Assembly: GCF_036588685.1 (NCBI RefSeq)
Contig: NC_086382.1
Span: 59,538,987 to 59,602,986 of the forward strand
Length of the DNA stretch: 64,000 nt
Origin: Mytilus trossulus
Lineage: Eukaryota > Mollusca > Bivalvia > Mytilida > Mytilidae
Direction: 5' to 3'
Below, piece by piece: positions 52,601 to 57,009 of this stretch (its first letter is position 1; each line of letters starts with the position of its first letter). The notes below the pieces were generated by a model. The model made no database searches, was not told where the DNA came from, and saw only the letters and a list, made by a program, of their open reading frames with translations. Made by a program: the position numbers and the translations under genes.

Positions 52601-53288
52601 GGACTAGTTTGAATATCGGACTATTTCTGTAATTTATTCTTACATACTTTTGATTTTTTAACCCTATATGCGTACATTGCCTATGTAAAATTTAAAATTG
52701 TTTGTATGCACATTGAACGACAAATTTATGTGACGTATATAATTTTTCTGAAGTCAGACACTCAAATCAATCCATGTGTTTGTAGATAGTAGATGTTTTT
52801 GTGTCCTGTTAAATTGTTCCTTTTAAAATTGTTATATGATGATGACTGATGTACCCATATTTTGACTATTTTATTAATTGTGACTGTTTATTTAAAGCAT
52901 CATTTTAAATGTAGTGGAATTTGATGAGACTGTTATTAAAGTGAGAGGTATTGCGCTATAGAACCAGGTTTAATCCACCATTTTCTACATTTGAAAATGC
53001 CTGTACCAAGTCAGGAATATGACAGTTCTTGTCCATTCGTTTTTGATGCGTTTTTTGATTTTGCCATGTGATAATGGACTTTCCAAATTGATTTTCCTCT
53101 GAGTTCAGTATTTTTGTGATTTTACTTTTTTCTGCATGCACAATAAAAAAAATATTGGAAGCTATTTTCTGAATATGCAAAATAAATGTACTTACTGCAT
53201 ATGCATCAAACATAGCTTTAGTGGCACCATTTTTACCAGAGCTGCCATCTGTTCTGATGCAGAACATTTTAAAGTCCCCTTCAGACAT
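13605..53288 (-). CDS. TOPBP1: TOPBP1, DNA topoisomerase 2-binding protein 1 (43 coding exons)
   Basis: The gene was rebuilt from 43 phase-compatible exons (5058 nt including the stop, 1685 residues; the human protein is about 1520). TOPBP1 is a nuclear scaffold that reads phosphorylated partners through BRCT repeats, helps load CDC45 at origins, and activates ATR-ATRIP at damaged forks. BRCT modules lie at about residues 1-100 (BRCT0), 101-183, 195-285, 370-460, 565-630, 655-750, 1015-1105, 1425-1520 and 1555-1645. The lysine-containing binding motifs GSKKY, GQKY and RNEKF are present. The ATR-activating region keeps the WDD motif (Trp1332). The C-terminus is basic (KSKRTRKR), a likely nuclear signal. 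The start ATG (53286-53288) has A at -3 and an in-frame TAG 27 nt upstream. The gene is odd in carrying two tandem arrays built from its own splice junctions (introns 14 and 41). Exon boundaries are by eye, and in-phase microexons could be missed. Confidence 0.95.
13815..14290. repeat. Local duplication block in TOPBP1 intron 42, left part
   Basis: 'gatttttagtatagatattgtcatctgataaagtcat' at about 13838 recurs, diverged, at about 14109. The segment 13925-14090 ('tggaacttgtaaattattgg... tcctatattagttata') recurs at about 15610-15770, on the other side of the transposon at 14297. Confidence 0.6.
14297..15567. mobile_element. Pogo/Tigger-like non-autonomous DNA transposon
   Basis: The left end is CAGTCGATTCCACTTAATTG. 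The right end, reverse-complemented, begins CAGTACATTCCAGTTATTTG (16 of 20 match). TA flanks both ends (14295-14296, 15568-15569). Repeats of 'cggtt.attgcata' occupy both subterminal regions (14330-14450 and 15490-15560). The 1.27-kb interior has no transposase frame. CAGT ends plus a TA target fit the pogo/Tigger group (inference). Confidence 0.7.
15610..15790. repeat. Second copy of the flanking duplication
   Basis: Matches 13925-14090 with moderate divergence, same orientation. The pair sits on either side of the pogo-like element. Confidence 0.6.
15866..16125 (+). repeat. Dispersed 'caagaatgtgtcc' repeat, copy 1
   Basis: About 260-290 bp running from 'caagaatgtgtcc' through 'ttcaagttgattggacttca' to 'ggggcataaaa'. 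Copies lie at 32801-33087 (same strand) and 63708-63990 (opposite strand). Confidence 0.75.
16128..17582. repeat. Satellite-bearing element with TGACCTTTGACCT in each unit
   Basis: Starts with 'accattgagatgggagccatctctgtgggcccc' and ends with 'cgcctaaaggtggggcccta'. Inside, about six units of roughly 150-172 bp repeat 'ttgacctaggaagttgtacatacatcatgacac', 'ctctggtg.tggtta' and 'gatatggagcggacac'. TGACCTTTGACCT occurs perfectly at 16567, 16907, 17057, 17226 and 17395. It occupies TOPBP1 intron 42, just downstream of exon 42. Confidence 0.8.
17633..17766 (-). CDS. TOPBP1: TOPBP1 coding exon 42, parent of the 83-bp array
   Basis: Residues 1611-1655, end of BRCT8 ([30 protein letters not shown]). 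The last of 24 identical-type acceptors (ATATTTTCAG) must be used for this full-length reading. Donor GT|gtaagt, phase 2. Confidence 0.92.
17699..19690 (-). repeat. 83-bp tandem array of the exon 42 splice acceptor, 24 copies
   Basis: Each unit carries, on the minus strand, ATTTTATATTTTCAG followed by the first ~68 nt of exon 42 (coding for [23 protein letters not shown]). The distance between the outermost acceptors, 19675 to 17766, is 1909 = 23 x 83, so there are exactly 24 in-register copies. The downstream-most copy runs into the rest of exon 42. The upstream-most copy has a better T tract (TTTTGTTTTTTTAG), which looks like the ancestral intron end. Units differ by only a few substitutions, for example an A/T change in the third base of a Leu codon. 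Confidence 0.95.
20145..20214 (-). CDS. TOPBP1: TOPBP1 coding exon 41
   Basis: Residues 1587-1610, BRCT8 ([17 protein letters not shown]). Ends in phase 0. The next intron contains the 83-bp acceptor array. Confidence 0.92.
20425..22177. repeat. Long-spaced inverted repeat in intron 40
   Basis: The arm at about 20426-20544 ('ggtgacttgaataagaccgg... ttgaaaggtcagttt') is repeated in reverse complement at about 22058-22176 with roughly 95% identity. The spacer holds a copy of the 'agctcacc' repeat. Probably one foldback element invaded by another, or a composite. Confidence 0.75.
20842..22020 (+). repeat. Dispersed 'agctcacc' element, copy 1, with two ~490-bp internal units
   Basis: Begins with 'ttagctcaccaggcccaaagggcc'. 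Two tandem sub-units (about 20905-21400 and 21410-21900) each contain 'ccaagatggcc', 'ggggtaaaatgcagtttttggc' and 'gttcagcaaagtaagattta'. Related to the larger copy at 56821-62163. Confidence 0.75.
22367..22488 (-). CDS. TOPBP1: TOPBP1 coding exon 40
   Basis: Residues 1547-1587, start of BRCT8 ([32 protein letters not shown]). Ends in phase 2. Confidence 0.95.
23142..23255 (-). CDS. TOPBP1: TOPBP1 coding exon 39
   Basis: Residues 1509-1546, end of BRCT7 and the link to BRCT8 ([23 protein letters not shown]). Phase 0 at both ends. Confidence 0.95.
23777..23883 (-). CDS. TOPBP1: TOPBP1 coding exon 38
   Basis: Residues 1473-1508, BRCT7 ([20 protein letters not shown], then [10 protein letters not shown]). 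The TRNEK segment is the phosphoserine-binding region of BRCT7. Ends in phase 0. Confidence 0.96.
24326..24419 (-). CDS. TOPBP1: TOPBP1 coding exon 37
   Basis: Residues 1442-1473, BRCT7 ([24 protein letters not shown]). Ends in phase 1. Confidence 0.95.
24761..24870 (-). CDS. TOPBP1: TOPBP1 coding exon 36
   Basis: Residues 1405-1441, Pro/Glu-rich linker, then the first strand of BRCT7 ([13 protein letters not shown]). Ends in phase 0. Confidence 0.9.
25260..25450 (-). repeat. Dispersed 'gtcaggaatatgaca' repeat, diverged copy
   Basis: 'aagtcaggaatatgacattgttatc' followed by a 'ttgattttgcaattt' segment resembles the copies at 52940-53150 and, reversed, 63150-63300. Confidence 0.5.
25464..25512 (-). 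CDS. TOPBP1: TOPBP1 coding exon 35
   Basis: Residues 1389-1405, a 49-nt exon ([16 protein letters not shown]). Enters in phase 0 and ends in phase 1. Confidence 0.85.
26224..26374 (-). CDS. TOPBP1: TOPBP1 coding exon 34
   Basis: Residues 1338-1388. Starts with [13 protein letters not shown] and becomes strongly acidic ([13 protein letters not shown]). Ends in phase 0. Confidence 0.9.
26866..27716 (+). repeat. GGTTCCGCGGAACC element, copy 1
   Basis: Starts around the perfect 14-bp palindrome GGTTCCGCGGAACC (26875-26888) and ends with 'tttttcgactaaagtcgaaggctcgac'. The interior is about four tandem sub-units of roughly 180 bp containing 'ctatcttatgatcataaacaag' and 'caagtttggtaca'. Lies in TOPBP1 intron 33. 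Confidence 0.8.
27747..27822 (-). CDS. TOPBP1: TOPBP1 coding exon 33, ATR-activating core
   Basis: Residues 1313-1338. Contains [16 protein letters not shown], matching the human EPSQNEQIIWDDPTAR. Trp1332 corresponds to the Trp required for ATR activation in vertebrates. Ends in phase 2. Confidence 0.93.
28070..28105 (-). CDS. TOPBP1: TOPBP1 coding exon 32 (36 nt)
   Basis: Residues 1301-1313 ([12 protein letters not shown]). Phase 1 at both ends, so it could be skipped in frame. Flanked by TTATTGTAG and gtttga. Confidence 0.75.
28602..28679 (-). CDS. TOPBP1: TOPBP1 coding exon 31
   Basis: Residues 1275-1301, Ser/Gly-rich ([17 protein letters not shown], then RQNRWSL). Phase 1 at both ends. 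Confidence 0.82.
29125..29165 (-). CDS. TOPBP1: TOPBP1 coding exon 30
   Basis: Residues 1261-1275, a 41-nt basic exon ([12 protein letters not shown]). Enters in phase 2 and leaves in phase 1. Confidence 0.82.
29826..29905 (-). CDS. TOPBP1: TOPBP1 coding exon 29
   Basis: Residues 1235-1261 ([16 protein letters not shown]), aligning with the human FQKQLQEIMSATS segment at the start of the ATR-activating region. Ends in phase 2. Confidence 0.9.
30242..30610 (-). CDS. TOPBP1: TOPBP1 coding exon 28
   Basis: Residues 1112-1234, the start of the region between BRCT6 and BRCT7. Begins basic ([20 protein letters not shown]) and contains a 15-residue tandem duplication ([11 protein letters not shown]... 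then [11 protein letters not shown]...). Phase 0; donor gttagt. Confidence 0.9.
30338..30430 (-). repeat. 45-bp in-frame tandem duplication in exon 28
   Basis: 'ccttgaccttatttcagtat' at 30341 recurs as 'ccttgaccttatttcattat' at 30386, giving two 15-residue units with the shared core EIRSRLG. Confidence 0.8.
31020..31088 (-). CDS. TOPBP1: TOPBP1 coding exon 27
   Basis: Residues 1089-1111, end of BRCT6 ([15 protein letters not shown]). Phase 0 at both ends. Confidence 0.93.
31842..31928 (-). CDS. TOPBP1: TOPBP1 coding exon 26
   Basis: Residues 1060-1088, BRCT6 ([23 protein letters not shown]). Phase 0 at both ends. Confidence 0.95.
32641..32790 (-). CDS. TOPBP1: TOPBP1 coding exon 25
   Basis: Residues 1010-1059, BRCT6 ([35 protein letters not shown]). 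Phase 0 at both ends. A dispersed repeat starts about 11 bp upstream of its acceptor. Confidence 0.95.
32801..33087 (+). repeat. Dispersed 'caagaatgtgtcc' repeat, copy 2
   Basis: Same family as 15866-16125. It starts about 11 bp upstream (in gene sense) of the exon 25 acceptor, so the branch-point region of intron 24 lies inside the repeat. Confidence 0.75.
33208..34262 (+). repeat. GGTTCCGCGGAACC element, copy 2
   Basis: Same family and orientation as 26866-27716, with the palindrome at 33221-33234. It is about 200 bp longer because it has roughly one more internal sub-unit. Lies in TOPBP1 intron 24. Confidence 0.8.
34737..34853 (-). CDS. TOPBP1: TOPBP1 coding exon 24
   Basis: Residues 971-1009, linker ([17 protein letters not shown]) before BRCT6. 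Phase 0 at both ends. Confidence 0.9.
35109..35177 (-). CDS. TOPBP1: TOPBP1 coding exon 23
   Basis: Residues 948-970, reading [20 protein letters not shown], matching the human DALAALETPGRPSQQKRK stretch. Phase 0 at both ends. Confidence 0.9.
35820..35945 (-). CDS. TOPBP1: TOPBP1 coding exon 22
   Basis: Residues 906-947, linker with [20 protein letters not shown], comparable to the human SKDKLFKPSFDVKDAL region. Phase 0 at both ends. Confidence 0.9.
36302..36821 (-). CDS. TOPBP1: TOPBP1 coding exon 21
   Basis: Residues 732-905, the largest exon. It completes BRCT5 ([19 protein letters not shown]) and continues into a long, poorly conserved Ser/Asn/Lys-rich linker. Ends in phase 0. Confidence 0.92.
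37005..37085. repeat. Fragment of the 'gtaccaggattataat / cagac.c.cgt.tcgtctacataagac' repeat
   Basis: Shares 'ggtaccaggattataattta' and 'tcgtctacataagactcatcagtgacgctc' with the repeat near 9860-9930. Confidence 0.6.
37233..37361 (-). CDS. TOPBP1: TOPBP1 coding exon 20
   Basis: Residues 689-732, BRCT5 core ([30 protein letters not shown]). The donor AAAAC|gtatgt was chosen because its phase (2) fits exon 21. Confidence 0.92.
38124..38183 (-). CDS. TOPBP1: TOPBP1 coding exon 19
   Basis: Residues 669-689, BRCT5 ([16 protein letters not shown]). Phase 2 at both ends. Confidence 0.9.
38708..38820 (-). CDS. TOPBP1: TOPBP1 coding exon 18
   Basis: Residues 632-669, BRCT4-BRCT5 linker and start of BRCT5 ([20 protein letters not shown]). 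Ends in phase 2. Confidence 0.92.
39558..39667 (-). CDS. TOPBP1: TOPBP1 coding exon 17
   Basis: Residues 595-631, BRCT4 ([20 protein letters not shown]). Ends in phase 0 with gtttgt. Confidence 0.92.
39872..39979 (-). CDS. TOPBP1: TOPBP1 coding exon 16
   Basis: Residues 559-595, start of BRCT4 ([15 protein letters not shown]). Phase 1 at both ends. Confidence 0.9.
40427..40528 (-). CDS. TOPBP1: TOPBP1 coding exon 15
   Basis: Residues 525-559, acidic linker ([12 protein letters not shown]). Phase 1 at both ends. It lies on the far side of the 48-bp array. Confidence 0.88.
40843..43436 (-). repeat. 48-bp tandem array carrying a splice donor, about 54 copies
   Basis: Period 48 exactly over 2.6 kb. 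On the minus strand each unit contains CCAAAAGATG (or CCAAAAGAAG) followed by GTACGG or GTACAG, copying the end of exon 14 and its donor (CCAAAAGAAG|gtacag). Each unit also has CCTATTGTACAG just before that segment, so it resembles a 10-nt microexon with both splice sites. Two main unit types (ctgt and cggt endings on the plus strand) alternate irregularly. Because 48 is divisible by 3, long frames stay open on both strands, but they are not genes. Confidence 0.95.
43421..43560 (-). CDS. TOPBP1: TOPBP1 coding exon 14, abutting the 48-bp array
   Basis: Residues 478-525, charged linker with [10 protein letters not shown] and DIMSQYLIQ. Its donor AAGAAG|gtacag (phase 1) and its last ~13 nt are the source of the 48-bp tandem array that begins immediately downstream. 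Confidence 0.9.
44153..44275 (-). CDS. TOPBP1: TOPBP1 coding exon 13
   Basis: Residues 437-478, end of BRCT3 ([17 protein letters not shown]) and the following linker. The donor is placed at AGT|gtaagg because this phase (2) joins exon 14; reading on gives a stop one codon later. Confidence 0.9.
44700..44755. repeat. End of the 'ggcaatcataccacatct' repeat family
   Basis: 'tcgtattggcaatcataccacatctcctta' also occurs, diverged, at about 50073-50105 and 13215-13240. Common in mussel genomes. Confidence 0.5.
44894..44983 (-). CDS. TOPBP1: TOPBP1 coding exon 12
   Basis: Residues 407-437, BRCT3 ([11 protein letters not shown]). Phase 2 at both ends. Confidence 0.92.
45397..45596. mobile_element. 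hAT-like MITE, 200 bp
   Basis: TIRs GGGTCTCATTGGGG and, on the opposite end, GGGTCTCATTTGGGG. The 8-bp sequence acttggca flanks both sides (45389-45396, 45597-45604). An 8-bp duplication fits the hAT superfamily. Lies in TOPBP1 intron 11. A related copy surrounds 55475-56467. Confidence 0.75.
45660..45733 (-). CDS. TOPBP1: TOPBP1 coding exon 11
   Basis: Residues 383-407, BRCT3 ([20 protein letters not shown]). Ends in phase 2 with the donor gttggt. Confidence 0.92.
45933..46313. mobile_element. Harbinger-like MITE, 381 bp
   Basis: TIRs of about 30 bp starting GGCCAAAAAAAA and containing 'atatatgtctgtttcctg'. TTA flanks both ends (45930-45932, 46314-46316), the usual Harbinger target. No coding frame. 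Lies in TOPBP1 intron 10. Confidence 0.75.
46479..46714 (-). CDS. TOPBP1: TOPBP1 coding exon 10
   Basis: Residues 304-382. Linker rich in Ser, Thr and Ile ([13 protein letters not shown], similar to the human SDVSNISNIN stretch), ending with DLFLDGCK at the start of BRCT3. Ends in phase 0. Confidence 0.92.
47367..47531 (-). CDS. TOPBP1: TOPBP1 coding exon 9
   Basis: Residues 249-304, end of BRCT2 ([27 protein letters not shown]), then linker. The frame stays open past the donor AAAA|gtgagt, which I chose because its phase (1) fits exon 10. Confidence 0.93.
47784..47849 (-). CDS. TOPBP1: TOPBP1 coding exon 8
   Basis: Residues 227-249, BRCT2 ([18 protein letters not shown]). Phase 1 at both ends. 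Confidence 0.93.
47890..48045. repeat. Dispersed 'ttgacacattccccatttccattctcaatt' repeat
   Basis: The right end 'ctctttgacacattccccatttccattctcaatt' is the complement of the segment near 9945-9975. Common interspersed repeat with no gene. Confidence 0.55.
48217..48409. mobile_element. MITE with ACTGTAAACCAACT ends
   Basis: The left end ACTGTAAACCAACTAATTTT and the right end (complement ACTGTAAACCAACTTATTTT) are inverted repeats around a 193-bp element with 'gcgaa' motifs. The target duplication is not clear. Lies in TOPBP1 intron 7. Confidence 0.7.
48784..48911 (-). CDS. TOPBP1: TOPBP1 coding exon 7
   Basis: Residues 184-227, start of BRCT2 ([19 protein letters not shown]). Enters in phase 2 and ends in phase 1. 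Confidence 0.93.
49219..49292 (-). CDS. TOPBP1: TOPBP1 coding exon 6
   Basis: Residues 160-184, end of BRCT1 with the conserved Trp segment [12 protein letters not shown]. Ends in phase 2. Confidence 0.93.
49671..49778 (-). CDS. TOPBP1: TOPBP1 coding exon 5
   Basis: Residues 124-159, BRCT1 core with [20 protein letters not shown] and the conserved binding-site lysines. Phase 0 at both ends. Confidence 0.95.
50366..50452 (-). CDS. TOPBP1: TOPBP1 coding exon 4
   Basis: Residues 95-123, start of BRCT1 ([19 protein letters not shown]). Phase 0 at both ends. This begins the phosphopeptide-binding BRCT0-1-2 module. Confidence 0.92.
50730..50810 (-). repeat. Fragment of the 'gtaccaggattataat' repeat, reversed
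   Basis: 'catcactgatgagtcttttgtagatgaaac' and 'aatcctggtatctttgatgag' match the complement of 37009-37075. Confidence 0.55.
51171..51216 (-). CDS. TOPBP1: TOPBP1 coding exon 3
   Basis: Residues 79-94, reading [16 protein letters not shown], which matches the end of BRCT0. Enters in phase 2 and leaves in phase 0 with gtatgt. Confidence 0.9.
52113..52255 (-). CDS. TOPBP1: TOPBP1 coding exon 2
   Basis: Residues 32-79, BRCT0. Preceded by TTTTACAG and followed by gtaata. Contains [11 protein letters not shown], the counterpart of the human FDHLKKLG region. Ends in phase 2. Confidence 0.9.
52940..53150 (-). repeat. Dispersed 'gtcaggaatatgacag' repeat
   Basis: 'agccaggtttaatccaccattttctacatttgaaaatgcc'-type start, then 'aagtcaggaatatgacagttcttgtcc' and 'ttttgattttgccatgtgataatgg'. 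Also present at 63150-63300 in the opposite direction. Lies in intron 1 near the donor of exon 1. Confidence 0.65.
53196..53288 (-). CDS. TOPBP1: TOPBP1 coding exon 1
   Basis: Residues 1-31, start of BRCT0. It ends in phase 0 at GCA|gtaagt. A 3' splice-like TTTATTTCAG lies 31 nt before the ATG, so at least one non-coding exon is likely upstream. Confidence 0.9.
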
Positions 53289-53636
53289 TCTGTATTTTAT
53301 ATATACAGCAATCTAAAACTGAAATAAATAAGCTTTATTTTAAAAAGTTGAATATTTCAATGATTTGGGAATAATGCAAATTCCAAACCTATTTTCCATG
53401 TTTGTTAAATATAACAGGCCTAAGATTCAACCTTGACTTTGCTTGTGGGACAGGTGCCACAATTTTATAAAGGAACTAAAATAATTATTTATCTAAACAG
53501 CCTGTGCGGTTTGGCAAGTTTTAAATGTTTTTAGATATATAAAAGTTAAATTTATTTTGCAATGCATGTCTGAAAAATAAAATCGTTTTTGGTAAAGATC
53601 TGAATTCAAAATATTTTTTCGTTCGCTGCTTGAACC

Positions 53637-54366
53637 ACAGGGGCTTGTTACAATTGCCAGGTTTACTATCCATACGAACCCCTAAAAAAACACAAGGGAG
53701 GAAGCTAATTTGCGACAATGCTTCAAATTATTGTTGTAATTTATTTTTTTTGTGACCTGAATAAAAATGTTCCCACTTGAAATATCTCTCCAATGACATA
53801 TATTTGTTACCTTAAGTAACCTCTTAAACTATTGTAATCCTTAAAACAAACTCAACATTATTTAAATAGAACGAATCGAGGCCCTACATTTGAAAATGAA
53901 AGTACTAAAGCTACACCTATTGGAAAATATATTTTCGGCACTCTCTGGTGTTTACCATAAATGTTATGCTTTAAGGAAGACCACAGTATTTTTGATTTCA
54001 ATAATGTAAAAATTGGCGGGAATTATTAGAAACATACTGTCTTTCGTCCTCATATTTCGATTAAACTCCCGAGCTTTTGTACACTTTTTCAAATGTAGGG
54101 CCTTGATTCGTTCTATTTCAAAAATGTCAAGTTTGTTTTAAGGATTACAATATTTATAGAGGTTATTTAAGGTAACAAATATATGTCATTGAAGAGAAAA
54201 TTCAAGTGGAAACATATTTATTCAGGTCACAAAGTAAGTGAAAGTCTTAGAAAAAAATTACAACAATAATTTGAAGCATTGCCATTGTCGCAAATTAGCT
54301 TCCTCCCTTGTGTTTTTTTAGGGGTTCGTATGGATAGTAAACCTGGCAATTGTAACAAGCCCCTGT
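53637..54366. repeat. Long inverted repeat upstream of TOPBP1
   Basis: Arms at about 53637-53896 and 54086-54366, closely complementary, with outer ends 'cacaggggcttgttacaatt' and its complement and inner ends 'gccctacatttgaaaa' and its complement. The spacer is 189 bp. It lies 350 bp upstream of the TOPBP1 start codon. Confidence 0.85.
54013..54022 (-). promoter_or_regulatory. Candidate E2F site for TOPBP1
   Basis: TTGGCGGGAA on the plus strand (TTCCCGCCAA on the gene strand) matches the E2F consensus. Vertebrate TOPBP1 is an E2F target. The site is in the loop of the inverted repeat, 725 bp upstream of the ATG. A possible non-coding first exon would end at ATG|gtaaac (53956) and join TTATTTCAG near 53319. 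The promoter role is inference. Confidence 0.4.
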
Positions 54367-54379
54367 GCTTGAACAATTT

Positions 54380-55470
54380 TTTCCCTTCAATTTGGAAATT
54401 GATATTTTTTTTGTTAAAAAGAAAAATACCATACGGGCATACACCCTCCTACCTTTTGAAGTTCAATGATCGTTCCCTTAACACTTTTCATCTGAACTTA
54501 TTGTTTTATTAAAGACAAAACTATATGTTAATGTAGCCTAGGAGTCTTTAGTCTTTAGAAGTATCAACTTGACACTTTAATCTCTCTATTCTAGGACTAG
54601 GACATGTTGGACATTCGTTCTAAACATGCATAAAATATTTGCCAATGGATGTTAAGCAACCAACAACCAATCAATATGTATAAGACATTGTCTTGGTTTT
54701 AAGCTGGCATTTAAATTATTTTAATGTCAAACTTAATGTTTTGAGATTTTCACAGATGAGTTGCACTGACAGCATGCTGTCAAAAGTTAGGGAAAATGTT
54801 ATTTTAAGTGGCTTTGGGAAACACACACACAGTTAAAGCGTTATGTTTGTTTCTTCATTCAAATTTCTTGACATCTGCTTCGTTTTTTACCTTTGTTTTC
54901 ATTCAATCATTTGTAAACTAAAACTTTCAAAACAAATAAATGCAATTCGGAATTTCGGGGAATTCCGAAAAACCGCCTGCCGTGCAAATCCCGCGAATAA
55001 CGTGACATATAATATATATCTAAAGCTAATTTTAATTTAATTAATATTTAATTGCTCACGATTGAATAAATTTCACATAGATTGTAATTATTTGAATTGA
55101 AAAAAAACAAAAAATATAAAATTTGTATACATCGCGTCACGAGAATTCACGAGATTTCATTTTCTTTTGTCAGGAAGAAATTACTGAAATAATTGATAAA
55201 GGTATCAATTCTCACACAGACAGGGGACCCAAGAAACATATATGATGACTGGGTTAGATCAGATGGTTGTTAAACAAAAGACAGGAAGTAAATGAACAGT
55301 CTACAGCTCAAAAATAATGCGTTCTTTGCAAAAAATGATTGAAGATATAAAATTTTTAAAACTTATTATTCTAGTGCAAACTTAGTGATGAATTTTGCAC
55401 TCTTAAGTTGTAATGAGGATTTCTAGACAGGACGGCCCAATTTTCGTGACTCTACAATGTGTCCCCTATA
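54380..55470. other. Intergenic sequence between TOPBP1 and the right-hand gene
   Basis: A+T-rich. A slightly G+C-richer patch at 54940-55010 contains 'aatttcggggaattccgaa' and 'caaatcccgcgaataacg', possibly a promoter for the plus-strand gene, but nothing confirms this. Confidence 0.35.
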
Positions 55471-55474
55471 CATG

Positions 55475-56467
55475 AGGGGGACTCATGGGGGGGGTATCAG
55501 GTCCGTTCGCGCCCAATATACTTTCGCACCCTACACGTTCGCACCTCGCACGTTCGCACCCAAGGTCCGTTCGCACTCTACACGTTCGCGCCCAATTTTA
55601 ATTCAAATTCCAGTTGAATAATAAGAAAATCATGATTGTTGTTTTTAATTGCTTTGATGTATAAAATACTGAATGTATTTATAGCTTGGTATGAGTAAAA
55701 GATAAATATTTTAAATGAAAAACACAAAGGATAATTGTTTTTAACAGCTTGGTCCCTTTGATCTGAAGCAATGAAATAAGGAAATATAGCAATACACTAT
55801 TATATAAACCAAAAGGTGATAAAATTTATTGAACGCAAAAAAAAACGTAGTCAGAATTTCACTTCATTTTGAAACAAGTCAATGAAACAAACTTATAGGC
55901 AATACACTAAACAAAACATGATTAAGTGTTATTCAACACAAAATAAAACGTTGACAGAATCCCTTTTAATTAGAAAGGAATATTATTTTTTTTAACAATA
56001 CACTCTAAAAAACATGATTAAGATTCATTAAACACATAAAAAATGCTGTCTCGCTTTATTTTGAGACAATAAAATCAATTATACTTTTAAGAATACTACT
56101 TGCCAAAACTTGATTACAAAGTTATTAAACACAAAACCTGCAAAGACTTAAAATATATATACGTCCCTGACAAAACCAATTAAAATTGGGCGCGAACATG
56201 TAGGGTGCGAACGGACTTTGGGTGCGAACATGTGGGGTGCGAAAGTGAAAGGGGGCGAACATGAGTGGGTGCGAACGTGAATGGGCGCAAACGGACCCAG
56301 ATTCGGGTGGGGGGGGGTTGCAGATCCCACTTACTGTTTTGTCACATTCCTTTTTCCCGCTTACACTATGTACGTAAGCAATTCTCATTTTTTTGTCATT
56401 TCCCGTTTTCACAACACAATAATTTACTTTCACGTTTCACGCTTACGAAAAATCATGCTTAGACCTG
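55475..56467. repeat. Relic of the GGGTCTCATT MITE family, split by a later insertion
   Basis: Left remnant 'ggggactcatggggg' (about 55477-55495). The right remnant from about 56300 contains 'cagatcccacttac' and 'acactatgtacgtaagcaattctcattttttt', matching the element at 45397-45596. Confidence 0.6.
55500..56298. mobile_element. Transposon with GTTCGCACC-repeat ends, copy A
   Basis: Left end GGTCCGTTCGCGCCC; the right end, complemented, gives GGTCCGTTTGCGCCC. Both ends hold several copies of 'gttcgcacc' or its complement (55515-55590 and 56195-56280). The ~800-bp interior is A+T-rich and non-coding. Confidence 0.75.
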
Positions 56468-56473
56468 GTATCA

Positions 56474-56820
56474 GGTTCCGTTCGCCCCTAATACACCTTC
56501 GCACCCTACACGTTCGCACCCAAGGTCTGTTCGCACTCTACACGTTTGCGCCCAATTTTAGTTCAAATTCCATTTGAATAATTGGAAAATCATGATTGTT
56601 GTTTTAAATTGCTTAGGTTTAAAACTGAATGTATTTAGCTTGGTATGAGTAAAACATTGAAGATTTTAAATGAAAAACACAAAAGATAACTGTCTTTAAC
56701 AGCTTGGTCCCTTTGATCTGAAACAATGAAACAATAAAATATAGCAATACACTCTTATAACCAAAACATGATAAAATTTATTCAACACACAAAAAAAAAA
56801 CGTTGTCAGAATCTCACTTT
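56474..56820 (+). mobile_element. Same transposon family, copy B, truncated
   Basis: Parallels the left half of copy A ('ccgttcgcccctaatacac', 'cttggtatgagtaaaa', 'acagcttggtccctttgatctga'). It stops at 56820, where the 'agctcacc' element begins. I did not find its right half. Confidence 0.75.
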
Positions 56821-57009
56821 TTAGCTCACCTGGCCTAAAATCTCATCACTTGGCATCCGTCGTCAGTTTTCCGTCGTCCAGCGTTAATTTTCACAAAATT
56901 TCTTCTCCTTTGAAACTACTGAACCAATTCAAACCAAACTTCATCTGATTGATTTCTAGGGTATCTAGAATAAAGTATGTGCTTTAATTCCCATTTCATC
57001 AAAAAACAT

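Noticed and set aside
56125..56577. Overlapping short frames rich in Ala-Pro-His-Val-Arg-Thr
   Set aside because: They translate the degenerate GTTCGCACC motifs of the transposon end and are present in several frames and on both strands.
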